Source: Streptomyces sp. NBC_00162 (lineage in GTDB: Bacteria; Actinomycetota; Actinomycetes; Streptomycetales; Streptomycetaceae). From it: a stretch of DNA of 64,000 nt. The stretch lies in assembly GCF_024611995.1 (NCBI RefSeq), contig NZ_CP102509.1, forward strand, positions 7,316,001 through 7,380,000, in the 5' to 3' direction. Below, piece after piece: positions 16,136 to 28,247 of this stretch. Every line of letters begins with the position of its first letter. Position 1 is the first letter of the stretch. Under the pieces are notes generated by a model. The model saw only the letters and a program-made list of their open reading frames with translations. It searched no databases and was not told the DNA's origin. The position numbers and the translations under genes were made by a program.

Positions 16136-16390
16136 ATGCGGGGGTCGGGGCAGGGGGTCCTGCTCGGCGGGCGGTACGTGCTCGACGAGAAGATCGGCGG
16201 CGGGGTCATGGGCGAGGTCTGGCCGGCCGCCGACCACGTGCTGGAACGGGACGTCGCCGTCAAGATTCTGCTGCCCGAACTCCTCGACGACGACATGTTC
16301 GCCGCGCGCTTCCGGCGCGAGACGAAACCCCTCGCCGCCCTCAGGCACCCCACCTCCGGAGCCAAGACCCAGCAGTGGTACGTCCCTTAG
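16136..16390 (+). pseudogene. Truncated Ser/Thr protein kinase (N-lobe fragment)
   Basis: 84 residues. It starts like a PknB-type kinase: LLGGRYVLDEKIGGGVMGEVWPAADHVLERDVAVKILLPEL holds the glycine loop and the ATP-binding lysine (AVK). The frame then stops after ALRHPTSGAKTQQWYVP. The glycine loop is unusual (GGGVMGEVW, not GxGGMGxVW). The catalytic HRD and DFG parts are missing, so no kinase activity is possible. It lies next to, and convergent with, the kinase/protease operon, and could be the scar of an insertion that removed the rest of the gene. Confidence 0.7.
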
Positions 16391-16396
16391 CTTGGT

Positions 16397-17599
16397 TCAG
16401 GCGGGATCATCAGAGTAGGGGACGACGGTCTTGCTGCCTTCGCTGACGACCCCATACACGTCGTCAGTGGTGAGCTTCTGCTTCGTTCGGTCCCCTTCGA
16501 AGAAGGCGACACGACGCTTCAGTCGAAAGCGGTTAAACTTTTCCATCACTTCTTGAGCGATATCGGGCAGCATGTCTTTCGGCGCCGTAACGGCGCCGAA
16601 AGAGCCCTCGATGACATGCCCGGAGTGCGGGTCGCGAAGTATCCCCCAACCCCCGTCCCTTGCAAGAATTTGCATGAGGTAGGTGTATGTGGCCGAAGGG
16701 GTGGCATGGAGCAGGGCACTCGACGACGGGTGCTGTTCCCTTTTTCGCACGACGGTGACGAGGTAATCGGTATCGTTTGCGGCGCCCGCCAGAACGAACA
16801 TGCGCCTTGAGCGCGCCCAGGCTCCAGGGGCCATCGGCCCCTCGCGCTCCAACTCGAGAACGAGAGACAGCGCGAGTTCATCACGGGTGGATTCGTCGCT
16901 CATCGTCCCGGGAACGCTTCGGCGGAGGTGGATGAGGGGGGCGTCGTCGGCGATGAGGGGGAGGAACTTGGTCACCACCACGAGAGCTTCTTCCATGGTC
17001 GGAAGGATGAATCCGTCCCGCGCGATGATCACGCCTTCGATTCCATCGGGATCCATCGGCGTCACGCCGTGGCGCCCGGTTGGGAGTACCGGCGTGGTGA
17101 GCTGCCCGTGAGATCCAGAGTTCGGGCAAGGTCGGCCAGGGAGCTCCGGCGCGTCAACGGGCGCCGTGTATGACTGCACCCCCTTGCTCAGGCAGTTCCT
17201 GCACAGCGTGTACCGGCAATTCTGGCATTGCAGGCCGATGGGGTTGCCGATCGTGAGCTTGGTCGGTCCATTGGCGTTCAGGACCGTGTGACGTGAGTAC
17301 CAGAGGACACCGCAGTTCGAGCATTCCGTTGCGACCGGCGCCAGCAGCGCGCTCACTCTTTGGGTGTCGGTCAGAGGTTCGTCGGATTCGAGCAGTTCCG
17401 TGCGGCTCTGGCCCAGGACCACGAGAGCCAGGAACAAGGCGTCGGTGCTCTCGGGGGCATGGCGCAGATGCCGCAGTACCTCGTCCAGAGCGGTACGGCG
17501 CCGACTGCCCGCCAGAAGTTCCTCGACCGTTTGCCGCAGGGCCGGAAGGGGTTCCCACTGTTTTGGGAGTTCGAATCGTCGCACGGGGATCACCGCCAA
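16397..17599 (-). CDS. Zinc-ribbon protein of unknown function (last gene of kinase/FHA-protease operon)
   Basis: 400 residues, not recognised as a named family. Residues 1-90 look helical. Residues 93-136 contain three Cys pairs (CSNC 93-96, CQNC 125-128, CRNC 133-136), and Cys158 follows. This cross-brace arrangement should bind one or two zinc ions. The remaining two thirds is a mixed alpha/beta domain with IIARDGFILPTMEEALVVVTKFLPL and SALLHATPSATYTYLMQILARDGGWGILRDPHSGHVIEGSFGAV. No catalytic motif is evident. It overlaps the kinase gene by 10 bases, so the two are coupled. Codon use (TTT, CGA, AAG) and GC content are visibly lower than in flanking core genes, which suggests transfer. 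It could be the substrate or adaptor of the kinase. Confidence 0.75.
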   Translation of the reverse strand: MAVIPVRRFELPKQWEPLPALRQTVEELLAGSRRRTALDEVLRHLRHAPESTDALFLALVVLGQSRTELLESDEPLTDTQRVSALLAPVATECSNCGVLWYSRHTVLNANGPTKLTIGNPIGLQCQNCRYTLCRNCLSKGVQSYTAPVDAPELPGRPCPNSGSHGQLTTPVLPTGRHGVTPMDPDGIEGVIIARDGFILPTMEEALVVVTKFLPLIADDAPLIHLRRSVPGTMSDESTRDELALSLVLELEREGPMAPGAWARSRRMFVLAGAANDTDYLVTVVRKREQHPSSSALLHATPSATYTYLMQILARDGGWGILRDPHSGHVIEGSFGAVTAPKDMLPDIAQEVMEKFNRFRLKRRVAFFEGDRTKQKLTTDDVYGVVSEGSKTVVPYSDDPA

Positions 17600-18741
17600 T
17601 CCATGAGGGCGGCCGCTTCGGCATGGCGTCCGCCGCCGGTCAACGCCTGGTGAGTTGTGTCTCGGACGGTCGCGAAGAATTCTGGAGGCAGCGGTGTCGC
17701 CAGCAATCGGTTCAGCCGGTTCACGGCCTCGCCGAACCGGCCGAGCCGGATCAATGCGCGCGCCAGCGCAACCTCCCTGTGCTGCTGGTCAATTTCGGGC
17801 AGTGGAACGGCTACTGCGTCCACAGGGGGCCTGTGGAGGCTTTTGGCGAGCATGACGGCGAGCTTCCGGAATGACTGCGGCCGTTCTTCCATGTGTTCCT
17901 GCAGGCAACTCGACAGGAAAATATTGAGGCCTTCGCCTGGCAGGAGGAAAGGAACCTCAGCCATCGTGGACTGACCCCAATAGAACTGCTCGGTGCGGTG
18001 ACGTGGGCCTGAGGACGCGTAGTAATCGAGCAGTTGCGCGCGCTGAGTATTCGGGTCCGGAGCCAGCGGGAAGGGGTAGGGAAGCTTTCCCGTACACGCT
18101 TCGTAGAGAAGCACCCCAAAGGAGAAGACGTCAGCCCGCGAGTCGCACGATTCCCGCCGGAGCACCTCGGGCGCGGCGTACGCCCAGGTTCCACCCGGTG
18201 CGGTCGAGAAGCGCCCATCCTGGATGCGGACCTGCTGGGCCAAGCCGAAGTCGGCGATCTTGGCGCGACCGGCGTCGTCGACGAGCACGTTCGACGGCTT
18301 GAGATCGAGGTGGGCGACCTCGGTGCCCTCCTTGGACAGGTGAGCCATGCCGTCGCACACCTGCTGGAGGATCTCGGCGAGGTGGAGCCCGGGTTGCTCT
18401 TGTATCAGGTCGGTCAGGGTCGAGGGAACGTACTCGAAGACGATGCCCAACTGCCCGCGCAACTCGACCACGTCAAGCGCGGTGATGGTGTGGGGATGGG
18501 GTTCGAGCCCCAGCAGCATCGCGAGTTCCGCATCGCCGGTGAGCGCGGCGGACAGCCGAGTCTTGATCGCGCGGCGTTGTCCGCGCTCAAGGTCGTCGAC
18601 GATCAGGACCCATGCCTGCCCGCCGCGGCGGAGTTCCGCCACCGACCAGCGACCATCCAGCACCTCGTCGATGGCAGCGGGCGCGCCCGTTAACGGTGGG
18701 GGCGCTTCGTACGGCTCATCGACGGTCAGATCGCTGTCCAA
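17590..18741 (-). CDS. Serine/threonine protein kinase with C-terminal TPR-like tail
   Basis: 383 residues from TTG 18741, chosen because GAGGAGGAG sits just upstream and this start overlaps the protease gene by only 26 bases; the frame is open to 18840. Kinase features: Lys60 (AIK), HLDLKPSN at 144-151 with Asp146, DFG at 164-166, APE at 190-192. The glycine loop (LRRGGQAWVLIVDD) is degenerate. HLD replaces HRD, so it is an RD-less but otherwise complete kinase. Residues about 320-383 are helical and TPR-like (REVALARALIRLGRFGEAVNRLNRLL). No membrane segment is present, unlike PknB. Residue 17 is encoded by TTA (18691-18693), so translation should depend on the bldA tRNA. Partner: the FHA domain of the upstream protease. 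Confidence 0.88.
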   Translation of the reverse strand: MDSDLTVDEPYEAPPPLTGAPAAIDEVLDGRWSVAELRRGGQAWVLIVDDLERGQRRAIKTRLSAALTGDAELAMLLGLEPHPHTITALDVVELRGQLGIVFEYVPSTLTDLIQEQPGLHLAEILQQVCDGMAHLSKEGTEVAHLDLKPSNVLVDDAGRAKIADFGLAQQVRIQDGRFSTAPGGTWAYAAPEVLRRESCDSRADVFSFGVLLYEACTGKLPYPFPLAPDPNTQRAQLLDYYASSGPRHRTEQFYWGQSTMAEVPFLLPGEGLNIFLSSCLQEHMEERPQSFRKLAVMLAKSLHRPPVDAVAVPLPEIDQQHREVALARALIRLGRFGEAVNRLNRLLATPLPPEFFATVRDTTHQALTGGGRHAEAAALMDWR

Positions 18742-19693
18742 CTGGTGGCTCCTCCTCGTCGTCCGGCGGCGTCGGTCCTGCATTCGGGTCGAAAAGATCA
18801 GGCGCGGAAAACTCCACCAGCAGCATTCCGCTCGCGACACTCAGGCGATCCTTGTCGCCGACCGGGCAGGAGTCACCCTTGACGAGCTTCAACTGCCTCG
18901 TGGCGCCCGACAGGGACGCGGGTCGGGAGCCCATGTGCTGGTAGACCAGTGTCGTGCCGACCAGGGCCAGGTGGCCGTGGAAGCGGCTGTCGCGGTCGTC
19001 CGGCAAGTACACCCGATTGTGGGCATTGCGGCCGAGCGAAACGTTGAAGTCGTCTGATTCCAGGATGAGTTCGGCTGCGCTTCCCCGCAGCCACGACAAC
19101 CGCAACGTCCCGGTCACGAACTGGCGGACCGGTTTGGCGAGACGGAGGCGCCCGGGAGCGAGCGCGACGAGATCCTCAGTCGGGGCGAGCAGCACGGTGT
19201 CGCGGTTCCAACGTCCCGAGTTGAGGCGCGCCGATACGACGCCGATGACGCCGCCCGTTCCGGTGAGTAGCACCGGGGCCCCGCTCATGCCTGGTTGAGC
19301 GTGCCGGCAGCTCGCCTTCACCCAGGCACGGCCCTTCTCCGCCATTGCGCCGACGTAGCTGCCGACACCGGAGTCGTAGTCGCGTGATGCGGCGAAACCG
19401 CGCAGGTGAACCGGGTCTCCCGGCGTGGCGCTCGTGTGTGAAACGAGCGTCATCGGTTGCCAGTCCCCGGTCCCGCGGACTTGGATGAGCGCCACATCGG
19501 CTGCCGGATCCGAGGGCAACGAGGTGTCGACCGGCAGCGACAATCCGGGCGCAGCGATCGGCTCGAAGGTCCATTCGGCGTCTGCGTGGGGAGTGAGAAC
19601 GTGAGCTGCGGTGGCTGCGAGCCCATCGGCAGTGACGATGAATGCGGTCGCGACGGCCATGCCGTCGCGTACCAGCCTTCCTACGGTGTCCAC
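18716..19693 (-). CDS. Trypsin-like serine protease fused to an FHA domain
   Basis: 325 residues. The N-terminal 180 residues are a trypsin/HtrA-like protease. His31 (TAAHVL), Asp66 (DPAADVALIQV) and Ser137 (PGMSGAPVLL) form the expected triad, with no signal peptide, so it acts in the cytoplasm. Residues about 205-298 are a forkhead-associated domain: SLGRNAHNRVYLPD, SRFHGHLALVG, then LVKGDSCPVGDKDRLSVASG. FHA domains bind phosphothreonine peptides. A kinase is encoded directly downstream, overlapping by 26 bases. The C-terminus is acidic and proline-rich (PPDDEEEPP). It is likely a protease whose location or activity is switched by kinase-made phosphothreonine. The spacing to the upstream membrane-protein gene is 9 bases. 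Confidence 0.85.
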   Translation of the reverse strand: MDTVGRLVRDGMAVATAFIVTADGLAATAAHVLTPHADAEWTFEPIAAPGLSLPVDTSLPSDPAADVALIQVRGTGDWQPMTLVSHTSATPGDPVHLRGFAASRDYDSGVGSYVGAMAEKGRAWVKASCRHAQPGMSGAPVLLTGTGGVIGVVSARLNSGRWNRDTVLLAPTEDLVALAPGRLRLAKPVRQFVTGTLRLSWLRGSAAELILESDDFNVSLGRNAHNRVYLPDDRDSRFHGHLALVGTTLVYQHMGSRPASLSGATRQLKLVKGDSCPVGDKDRLSVASGMLLVEFSAPDLFDPNAGPTPPDDEEEPPVGQRSDRR

Positions 19694-19702
19694 GAGGAAG
19701 CC

Positions 19703-20149
19703 TCAGTCCGGGAAGAGCCGGTTGGCCAACTCGAGTACGGGATCACCGCCGAGTCGGGGATCGACGGAGAGCCGTTCCGCCCCTCCGTCGGTTCCGGGCG
19801 TGCGGGTCGCCTTGACCGCTGCTGCCAGCTTCTCGCCGTTGATGACCGCTGTCTGGTTGGCCTCCGCGCGGGTCTCGGCGGCCTCCGCCCGCGCCTGCAA
19901 GTCCGCCACCCGCTGTCTTTGCACCGTCGTGCCGAACAATGCGCCGACTGCCGCGAACGCGACGGCCTCCACCGACCCCAGGACGACCAGCAGGCGTGAC
20001 CAGGTGACCTCGCTCGCGCCAGTGTCGAAGGCCAACCAGATGAGAAGCCCGAGCCATACCGCGATGACCGTGACCGCCACGACGAGCGCGGCCCCCGCAA
20101 GCGATGAGCCCGGCTCCGCTCCGCCGTCCGTACTCTCAGTTCCAGACAC
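19703..20149 (-). CDS. Two-TM membrane protein with coiled coil (first gene of the kinase/FHA-protease operon)
   Basis: The start is uncertain. GTG 20149 (MSGTESTDGG, about 148 residues) has AGG upstream; a longer form from TTG 20200 adds 17 residues. Two transmembrane helices are clear: GAALVVAVTVIAVWLGLLIWLAF, then LLVVLGSVEAVAFAAVGALFG. They are followed by a charged coiled coil (VQRQRVADLQARAEAAETRAEANQ) and a C-terminal tail ending ELANRLFPD. No enzymatic motif. It could anchor the soluble kinase and protease to the membrane or act as their sensor or effector. It is only 9 bp from the protease start, and the whole four-gene set is on one strand with no other promoter-sized gap. Confidence 0.7.
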   Translation of the reverse strand: MSGTESTDGGAEPGSSLAGAALVVAVTVIAVWLGLLIWLAFDTGASEVTWSRLLVVLGSVEAVAFAAVGALFGTTVQRQRVADLQARAEAAETRAEANQTAVINGEKLAAAVKATRTPGTDGGAERLSVDPRLGGDPVLELANRLFPD

Positions 20150-20575
20150 CGAACCTGCCCATCTCTTCGATGACACCCTCCCGGACACTCGCGCGGTCAA
20201 TGGGACGACGGTTGCGCTCGATGCAGAGTGGTTCGCAGCTTCAACGGTTCACAGCGAGCTCGAAGGAGTCTGCCTCCCCCTCACGTTAGGGTCGATCCCC
20301 CCTCGAGGGGTGGGAATCCTTTAATTCGAAGTACGCCGGTCGCGGGGGCGCGTGGCCGAGGCAGGGTGTGGGTGCGGGGCGGGTGGCGCGGTGTCGGCGG
20401 ACCCGCACGGCGGTGGGTTCGCCAGGGCGCGGGCGGCTGCCGGCGATCAGCTGGTGGCGCGGGTTCGGTTGGGAGGAACCGGGAGAGGGCACGCCATCTA
20501 GGCTGCGTGTGGATCGGGCTGCGCGGAAGGCGCCTGACGGGTAAAAACGCAGCTCAGGCGCCTTCTGTTGGGCCT
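20150..20575. other. 426-bp intergenic region upstream of the kinase/FHA-protease operon
   Basis: It separates the accessory operon from the aldehyde dehydrogenase stop. It must hold the operon promoter (minus strand) and contains the aldehyde dehydrogenase terminator hairpin. TTTAATTCGAAG near 20321 is a locally AT-rich patch. No gene was seen. Confidence 0.5.
20526..20565. terminator. Hairpin downstream of aldehyde dehydrogenase
   Basis: Perfect 12-bp arms (20526-20537 GAAGGCGCCTGA and 20554-20565) around a 16-base loop, 10 bp beyond the aldehyde dehydrogenase stop. It fits a rho-independent-like terminator without T-run, as is common in Streptomyces. Confidence 0.75.
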
Positions 20576-22099
<1,524 letters not shown>

Positions 22100-22154
22100 G
22101 GGTGTCCTCCCCTTGCCGGGCGCCGGCCTCCGTCGGACAGCGCTCGGTGGGAGG

Positions 22155-23483
22155 CTAGGAGCGGGCAGGTTGCGGATACGTTGCACGCCCGCGGCCACCG
22201 GGCCACCCGAGCGGCCGTACGGCAACCCCGCGCGCGCCGAGCTCCCCGTCCAGGGCGCGTACGCGGGCCAGCGCGGCCGGCCGGCCCTCGGGAGGCAGCG
22301 CCGACGCCAGGGCCCGCCACGCCTCCGGGTCGTCCGCGCCCCACGGGCTGCACACCCAGTCGGTCAGCAGCCCGGCATCCGCGCGGGCGATCACGGCGGC
22401 CCGCGCCTGGTCCTCGATCCGCCGCCGCAGCCGGACGATGCCCGGCGCGGTGGAGGCGGGCAGGAGGGGGCCGGGGTAGTGGTGGAGCGCGGCGGAGATC
22501 GCGCCGGCGGCCAGGTGCCGGGTCAGGGCCGTGAAGTCGGTGTCCAGCGGACCGGCCGTGCGGTAGGGCCGCGAGAGCGGGGCGGCGGGCCCCAGCAGGG
22601 CGCGCAGCCGGGAGATTTCGGCGCGTAACGTCACGGGTGACACCGACTCGTCCTCGTACAGCGCGATCGCCAGCTCCTCGCCCGACAACCCCGCGGTGTG
22701 GTGCGCCAGCAGCACCATGATCTCGCTGTGCCGCCGCCCCAGCCGTACCGGGCGGCCCCCCGTGACCAGCAGCGCCTCGTCCTGACCGAGCGCGGTGAGC
22801 GCGTCGCCCGCCGCCGGCGGCCCGGGATCGATCAGGGCCAACTGGGCCTCCGCCGCCCGCGCGACCGCCTGGACGAAGGCGAGGGAATGGGGGTGGGCGA
22901 GACCGTCGCCACCCGTGATGTCCACCGCGCCCAGCAGCCCGCCCGTGCGCGGATCGCGGACCGGGGCCGCCGCGCAGGTCCACGGATGGACCCGGCGGCT
23001 GAAGTGCTCGGCTCCGAAGACCTGAACGGGCTCGCCGACTGCCACGGCCGTACCCGGCGCGTTGGTTCCCATCGCCGTCTCCGCCCAGCGCGCGCCGGGG
23101 ACGAAACCGAGCCCCTCCGCCCGCCGCAGCGTGCCCGGTTCGCCCTCCACCCACAGCAGCCTGCCCTGGGCGTCGCACACCGCCAGCAGGTGCGCCCCGT
23201 GCGCGGCGAACGTCCCGACCAAGTCCCGGAACAGCGGCATCACCCGGGCCAGCGGGTGCTCCGCGCGGTACGGCCGAAGCTGCGCCTCCGCCAGTTCCAC
23301 CCGCGGGGTGCACTCCGGGCTGACCCGGGCCCGGGCGCACCGCCGCCAGGACCGCGCGATGACCGCGCGGACCGGGGCCTCGACCCGCCCGTCCCGGGTG
23401 AACGCGGCATGCGCCCGCCGCAGTTCGCGCGTGCGCTCGGCGGGATCGGCCCCGCCCGGCAGGGCCACCGAAGGATCGTCCAT
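22155..23483 (-). CDS. GAF-domain transcriptional regulator
   Basis: 442 residues. Residues about 30-60 ([24 protein letters not shown]) are the N-terminal signature of AcoR-like regulators, and a GAF sensor domain follows ([40 protein letters not shown] through [34 protein letters not shown]). There is no sigma-54 AAA+ domain. Instead a C-terminal winged-helix-like part is present ([34 protein letters not shown]). This architecture is common upstream of aldehyde dehydrogenase genes in actinomycetes, and here the dehydrogenase follows on the same strand. It likely senses an aldehyde, alcohol or acetoin-like signal. The start is ATG 23483. Confidence 0.82.
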   Translation of the reverse strand: MDDPSVALPGGADPAERTRELRRAHAAFTRDGRVEAPVRAVIARSWRRCARARVSPECTPRVELAEAQLRPYRAEHPLARVMPLFRDLVGTFAAHGAHLLAVCDAQGRLLWVEGEPGTLRRAEGLGFVPGARWAETAMGTNAPGTAVAVGEPVQVFGAEHFSRRVHPWTCAAAPVRDPRTGGLLGAVDITGGDGLAHPHSLAFVQAVARAAEAQLALIDPGPPAAGDALTALGQDEALLVTGGRPVRLGRRHSEIMVLLAHHTAGLSGEELAIALYEDESVSPVTLRAEISRLRALLGPAAPLSRPYRTAGPLDTDFTALTRHLAAGAISAALHHYPGPLLPASTAPGIVRLRRRIEDQARAAVIARADAGLLTDWVCSPWGADDPEAWRALASALPPEGRPAALARVRALDGELGARGVAVRPLGWPGGRGRATYPQPARS

Positions 23484-23582
23484 GTCACCCTCCCGTGGAG
23501 CCGCGGTACCCGCAGCGCCCCATCGTCGTCCCGCTACCGGCCCCCGACAAGCGGTACGTCGGCCAGTCCGCGCCGAAACCGG

Positions 23583-24830
23583 CTACGCGGGATCGGCCGC
23601 CAGCGCCGAGGCCGGGTCCGGGGCCGACGGGCCCGTCGGGATCCAGCGGCCCGCCTCGCGGTGGTACGGCCACCAGCGCCCCTCCCGGCCCAGCCGGAGC
23701 TGGCGCCCGGTGTCCGCCTCCGTCCAGCGGGCGCGGACCCGCCGCAGTGCCGGAGCCTGTTCGTCCGCCCAGGCCGCGGCCAGCGCCGCCCGGGCCCGGG
23801 TCAGCGTGGTTCGGTCCGGCGTCCGGTCGTCCTCCAGCGCCGCGAGGGCCGGAGCCCCGCCGAAGCCCCAGGCCAGTACGGCCCGTTCCATGTCGGCCCC
23901 GTCGCGTCCGGAAGCCGCCGACAGGCGGGCGCGGAGCCGGATGTCACCGGCCTCGGCAGTGAGGCGTACGGCGTCCTCGGCAGCCGTGAGAGGAGCGGGA
24001 GGACGGCGATCGGCATGGCCCGGAGCCAGCGCTTCCGCGAGCTGCCGGTGCGCCGCCGACGCGGCCGCCTGCGCGAGGAACTCCACGGCGTCCACGTCCA
24101 GCCCCTCCGCTTCCGCCTCGGTGTCCAGCGTCGGCGGCTGGCCCGGCGCGTCCGGCAGCCCCGGCAGCGCGGGCAGCGGCGGGAGGGCCGCCCGTGCCGC
24201 GAAGGCATCCGCCGCCGGGACCCCCTCGTCGGCGGGTGTCCGCGGAGCTTCCGCTTCGGTGGTGCTCCGCGCCTCCAGCTCCTCGAGCAGCTGCCGTTCG
24301 CCGCGGCCCCGCAGGAGCAGCAGCACGAACGGGTCCTGGTCCAGCAGCCGGGCCACCTGGTAGCAGAGCGCCGCCGTGTGCGGGCAGTGGTCCCACTCGC
24401 CGCAGTCGCAGCGCGGGTCGAGGTCCCCGATGCCGGGCAGCGGATCCACCCCGGCCGCCGCCGCGTCCTCGGCCAGTTCCGGGGGCACCTCACGGTCCAG
24501 CAGTGCGGCGATGTACCCCGACTCCGCGGCCGCCAGCCCCAGCAGCCGGTCCCATTCCGCTTCGGTGAACTCCTGCACCAGCACGTCCGTCCGGTGCGCC
24601 GTCCCGTCCCGGTCGCGCACCACTGCGGTCAGCCCGCCCGGGCGCGCCGAGACGGCCCCGACCGCGCCCGCGCGCGCGTACCGGCGCCCCTGCCTGACCT
24701 GCTCCCCGTCGAGCGCGCTGTCCTCCAGGGCGCGCAGCCAGGCGTGGCCCCACCAGGTGCGGGCGAAGCCGCGGCCGGGGGCCGGCGGGAGCGCCGGAAA
24801 GGTCTTCTCGTACGGGTCTCGGGTGCTCAT
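23583..24830 (-). CDS. SWIM zinc-finger protein
   Basis: 415 residues. The opening FARTWWGHAWLRALE and a SWIM motif CDCGEWDHCPHTAALCYQVARLL at about residues 140-165 (CxCx(n)CxH zinc ligands) identify it. A long C-terminal Ala/Glu-rich part follows. SWIM proteins paired with SNF2 helicases are widespread in actinomycetes; the function is unknown but likely involves DNA or protein binding in recombination or remodelling. The helicase gene ends only 4 bp upstream, so they form one operon. Confidence 0.85.
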   Translation of the reverse strand: MSTRDPYEKTFPALPPAPGRGFARTWWGHAWLRALEDSALDGEQVRQGRRYARAGAVGAVSARPGGLTAVVRDRDGTAHRTDVLVQEFTEAEWDRLLGLAAAESGYIAALLDREVPPELAEDAAAAGVDPLPGIGDLDPRCDCGEWDHCPHTAALCYQVARLLDQDPFVLLLLRGRGERQLLEELEARSTTEAEAPRTPADEGVPAADAFAARAALPPLPALPGLPDAPGQPPTLDTEAEAEGLDVDAVEFLAQAAASAAHRQLAEALAPGHADRRPPAPLTAAEDAVRLTAEAGDIRLRARLSAASGRDGADMERAVLAWGFGGAPALAALEDDRTPDRTTLTRARAALAAAWADEQAPALRRVRARWTEADTGRQLRLGREGRWWPYHREAGRWIPTGPSAPDPASALAADPA

Positions 24831-24833
24831 CCG

Positions 24834-27785
<2,952 letters not shown>

Positions 27786-27967
27786 GCATTCCTCAAACTT
27801 GACTACCGGGGTTCAGGGCGGCCGAGGCTACCCCACCGCCGGCGTCGGGAGGCTCGGGCCGGGCCGTGACCCGGGTCACTTCGCGGGCCGTTCCGGTGTC
27901 CGGGAACGCGTCGCCGCGGTGGTGCGTTGAGGGGGTAGTGGTCGACGACGGGTGGAGGTGTCCGCAG

Positions 27968-28150
27968 ATGTCCACGAGCGGAAAGGTCGCGGTTGCCGGA
28001 GTCGTGGCAGCCATCGTGTTGTTCTGGGCGGTCGGGTTCTGGGCGGGGTTGCTGGTCCTGATCGGTGTGCCCGCGGCCGCCTATCTCCTGCTGGACTCCT
28101 CTCAGCGGCGTCGGCTGCGGGGTATATCCAGGAAGCAGATCGGCCGCTGA
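27968..28150 (+). CDS. Small membrane protein (60 residues)
   Basis: ATG 27968. Two hydrophobic helices run through KVAVAGVVAAIVLFWAVGFWAGLLVLIGVPAAAYLLL, followed by a basic tail (SSQRRRLRGISRKQIGR) that should face the cytoplasm. Unrecognised, but coding is supported by regular third-position GC. It is divergent from the SNF2 gene (182 bp between starts), and a hairpin follows its stop. Confidence 0.65.
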   Translation: MSTSGKVAVAGVVAAIVLFWAVGFWAGLLVLIGVPAAAYLLLDSSQRRRLRGISRKQIGR

Positions 28151-28161
28151 CGTCGGCGGTG

Positions 28162-28198
28162 TCGGCCGTGCTCCGGCTTCGGCGCGGAGCCCGGCCGA
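28162..28198. terminator. Hairpin between convergent genes
   Basis: TCGGCC-GT-GCTCCG pairs with CGGAGC-CC-GGCCGA around a 9-base loop (12 pairs with one 2x2 mismatch). It lies 12 bp after the small membrane protein stop and 50 bp beyond the stop of the convergent polyprenyl synthetase gene, so it can end both transcripts. Confidence 0.65.
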
Positions 28199-28247
28199 TT
28201 CGATGGCCCGGCGGGGTGCTTCGACCCGTGACGCCCGGGCGCCGAGA

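Noticed and set aside
18500..18512. GGTTCGAGCCCC, resembling a tRNA T-arm
   Set aside because: It lies inside the kinase coding sequence, and no acceptor stem, D-arm or anticodon arm is found around it.
16136..20200. Interpretation as a vWA-MoxR ternary conflict system
   Set aside because: No MoxR ATPase or von Willebrand A domain is encoded nearby; only the protease, kinase and FHA parts are shared with such systems.
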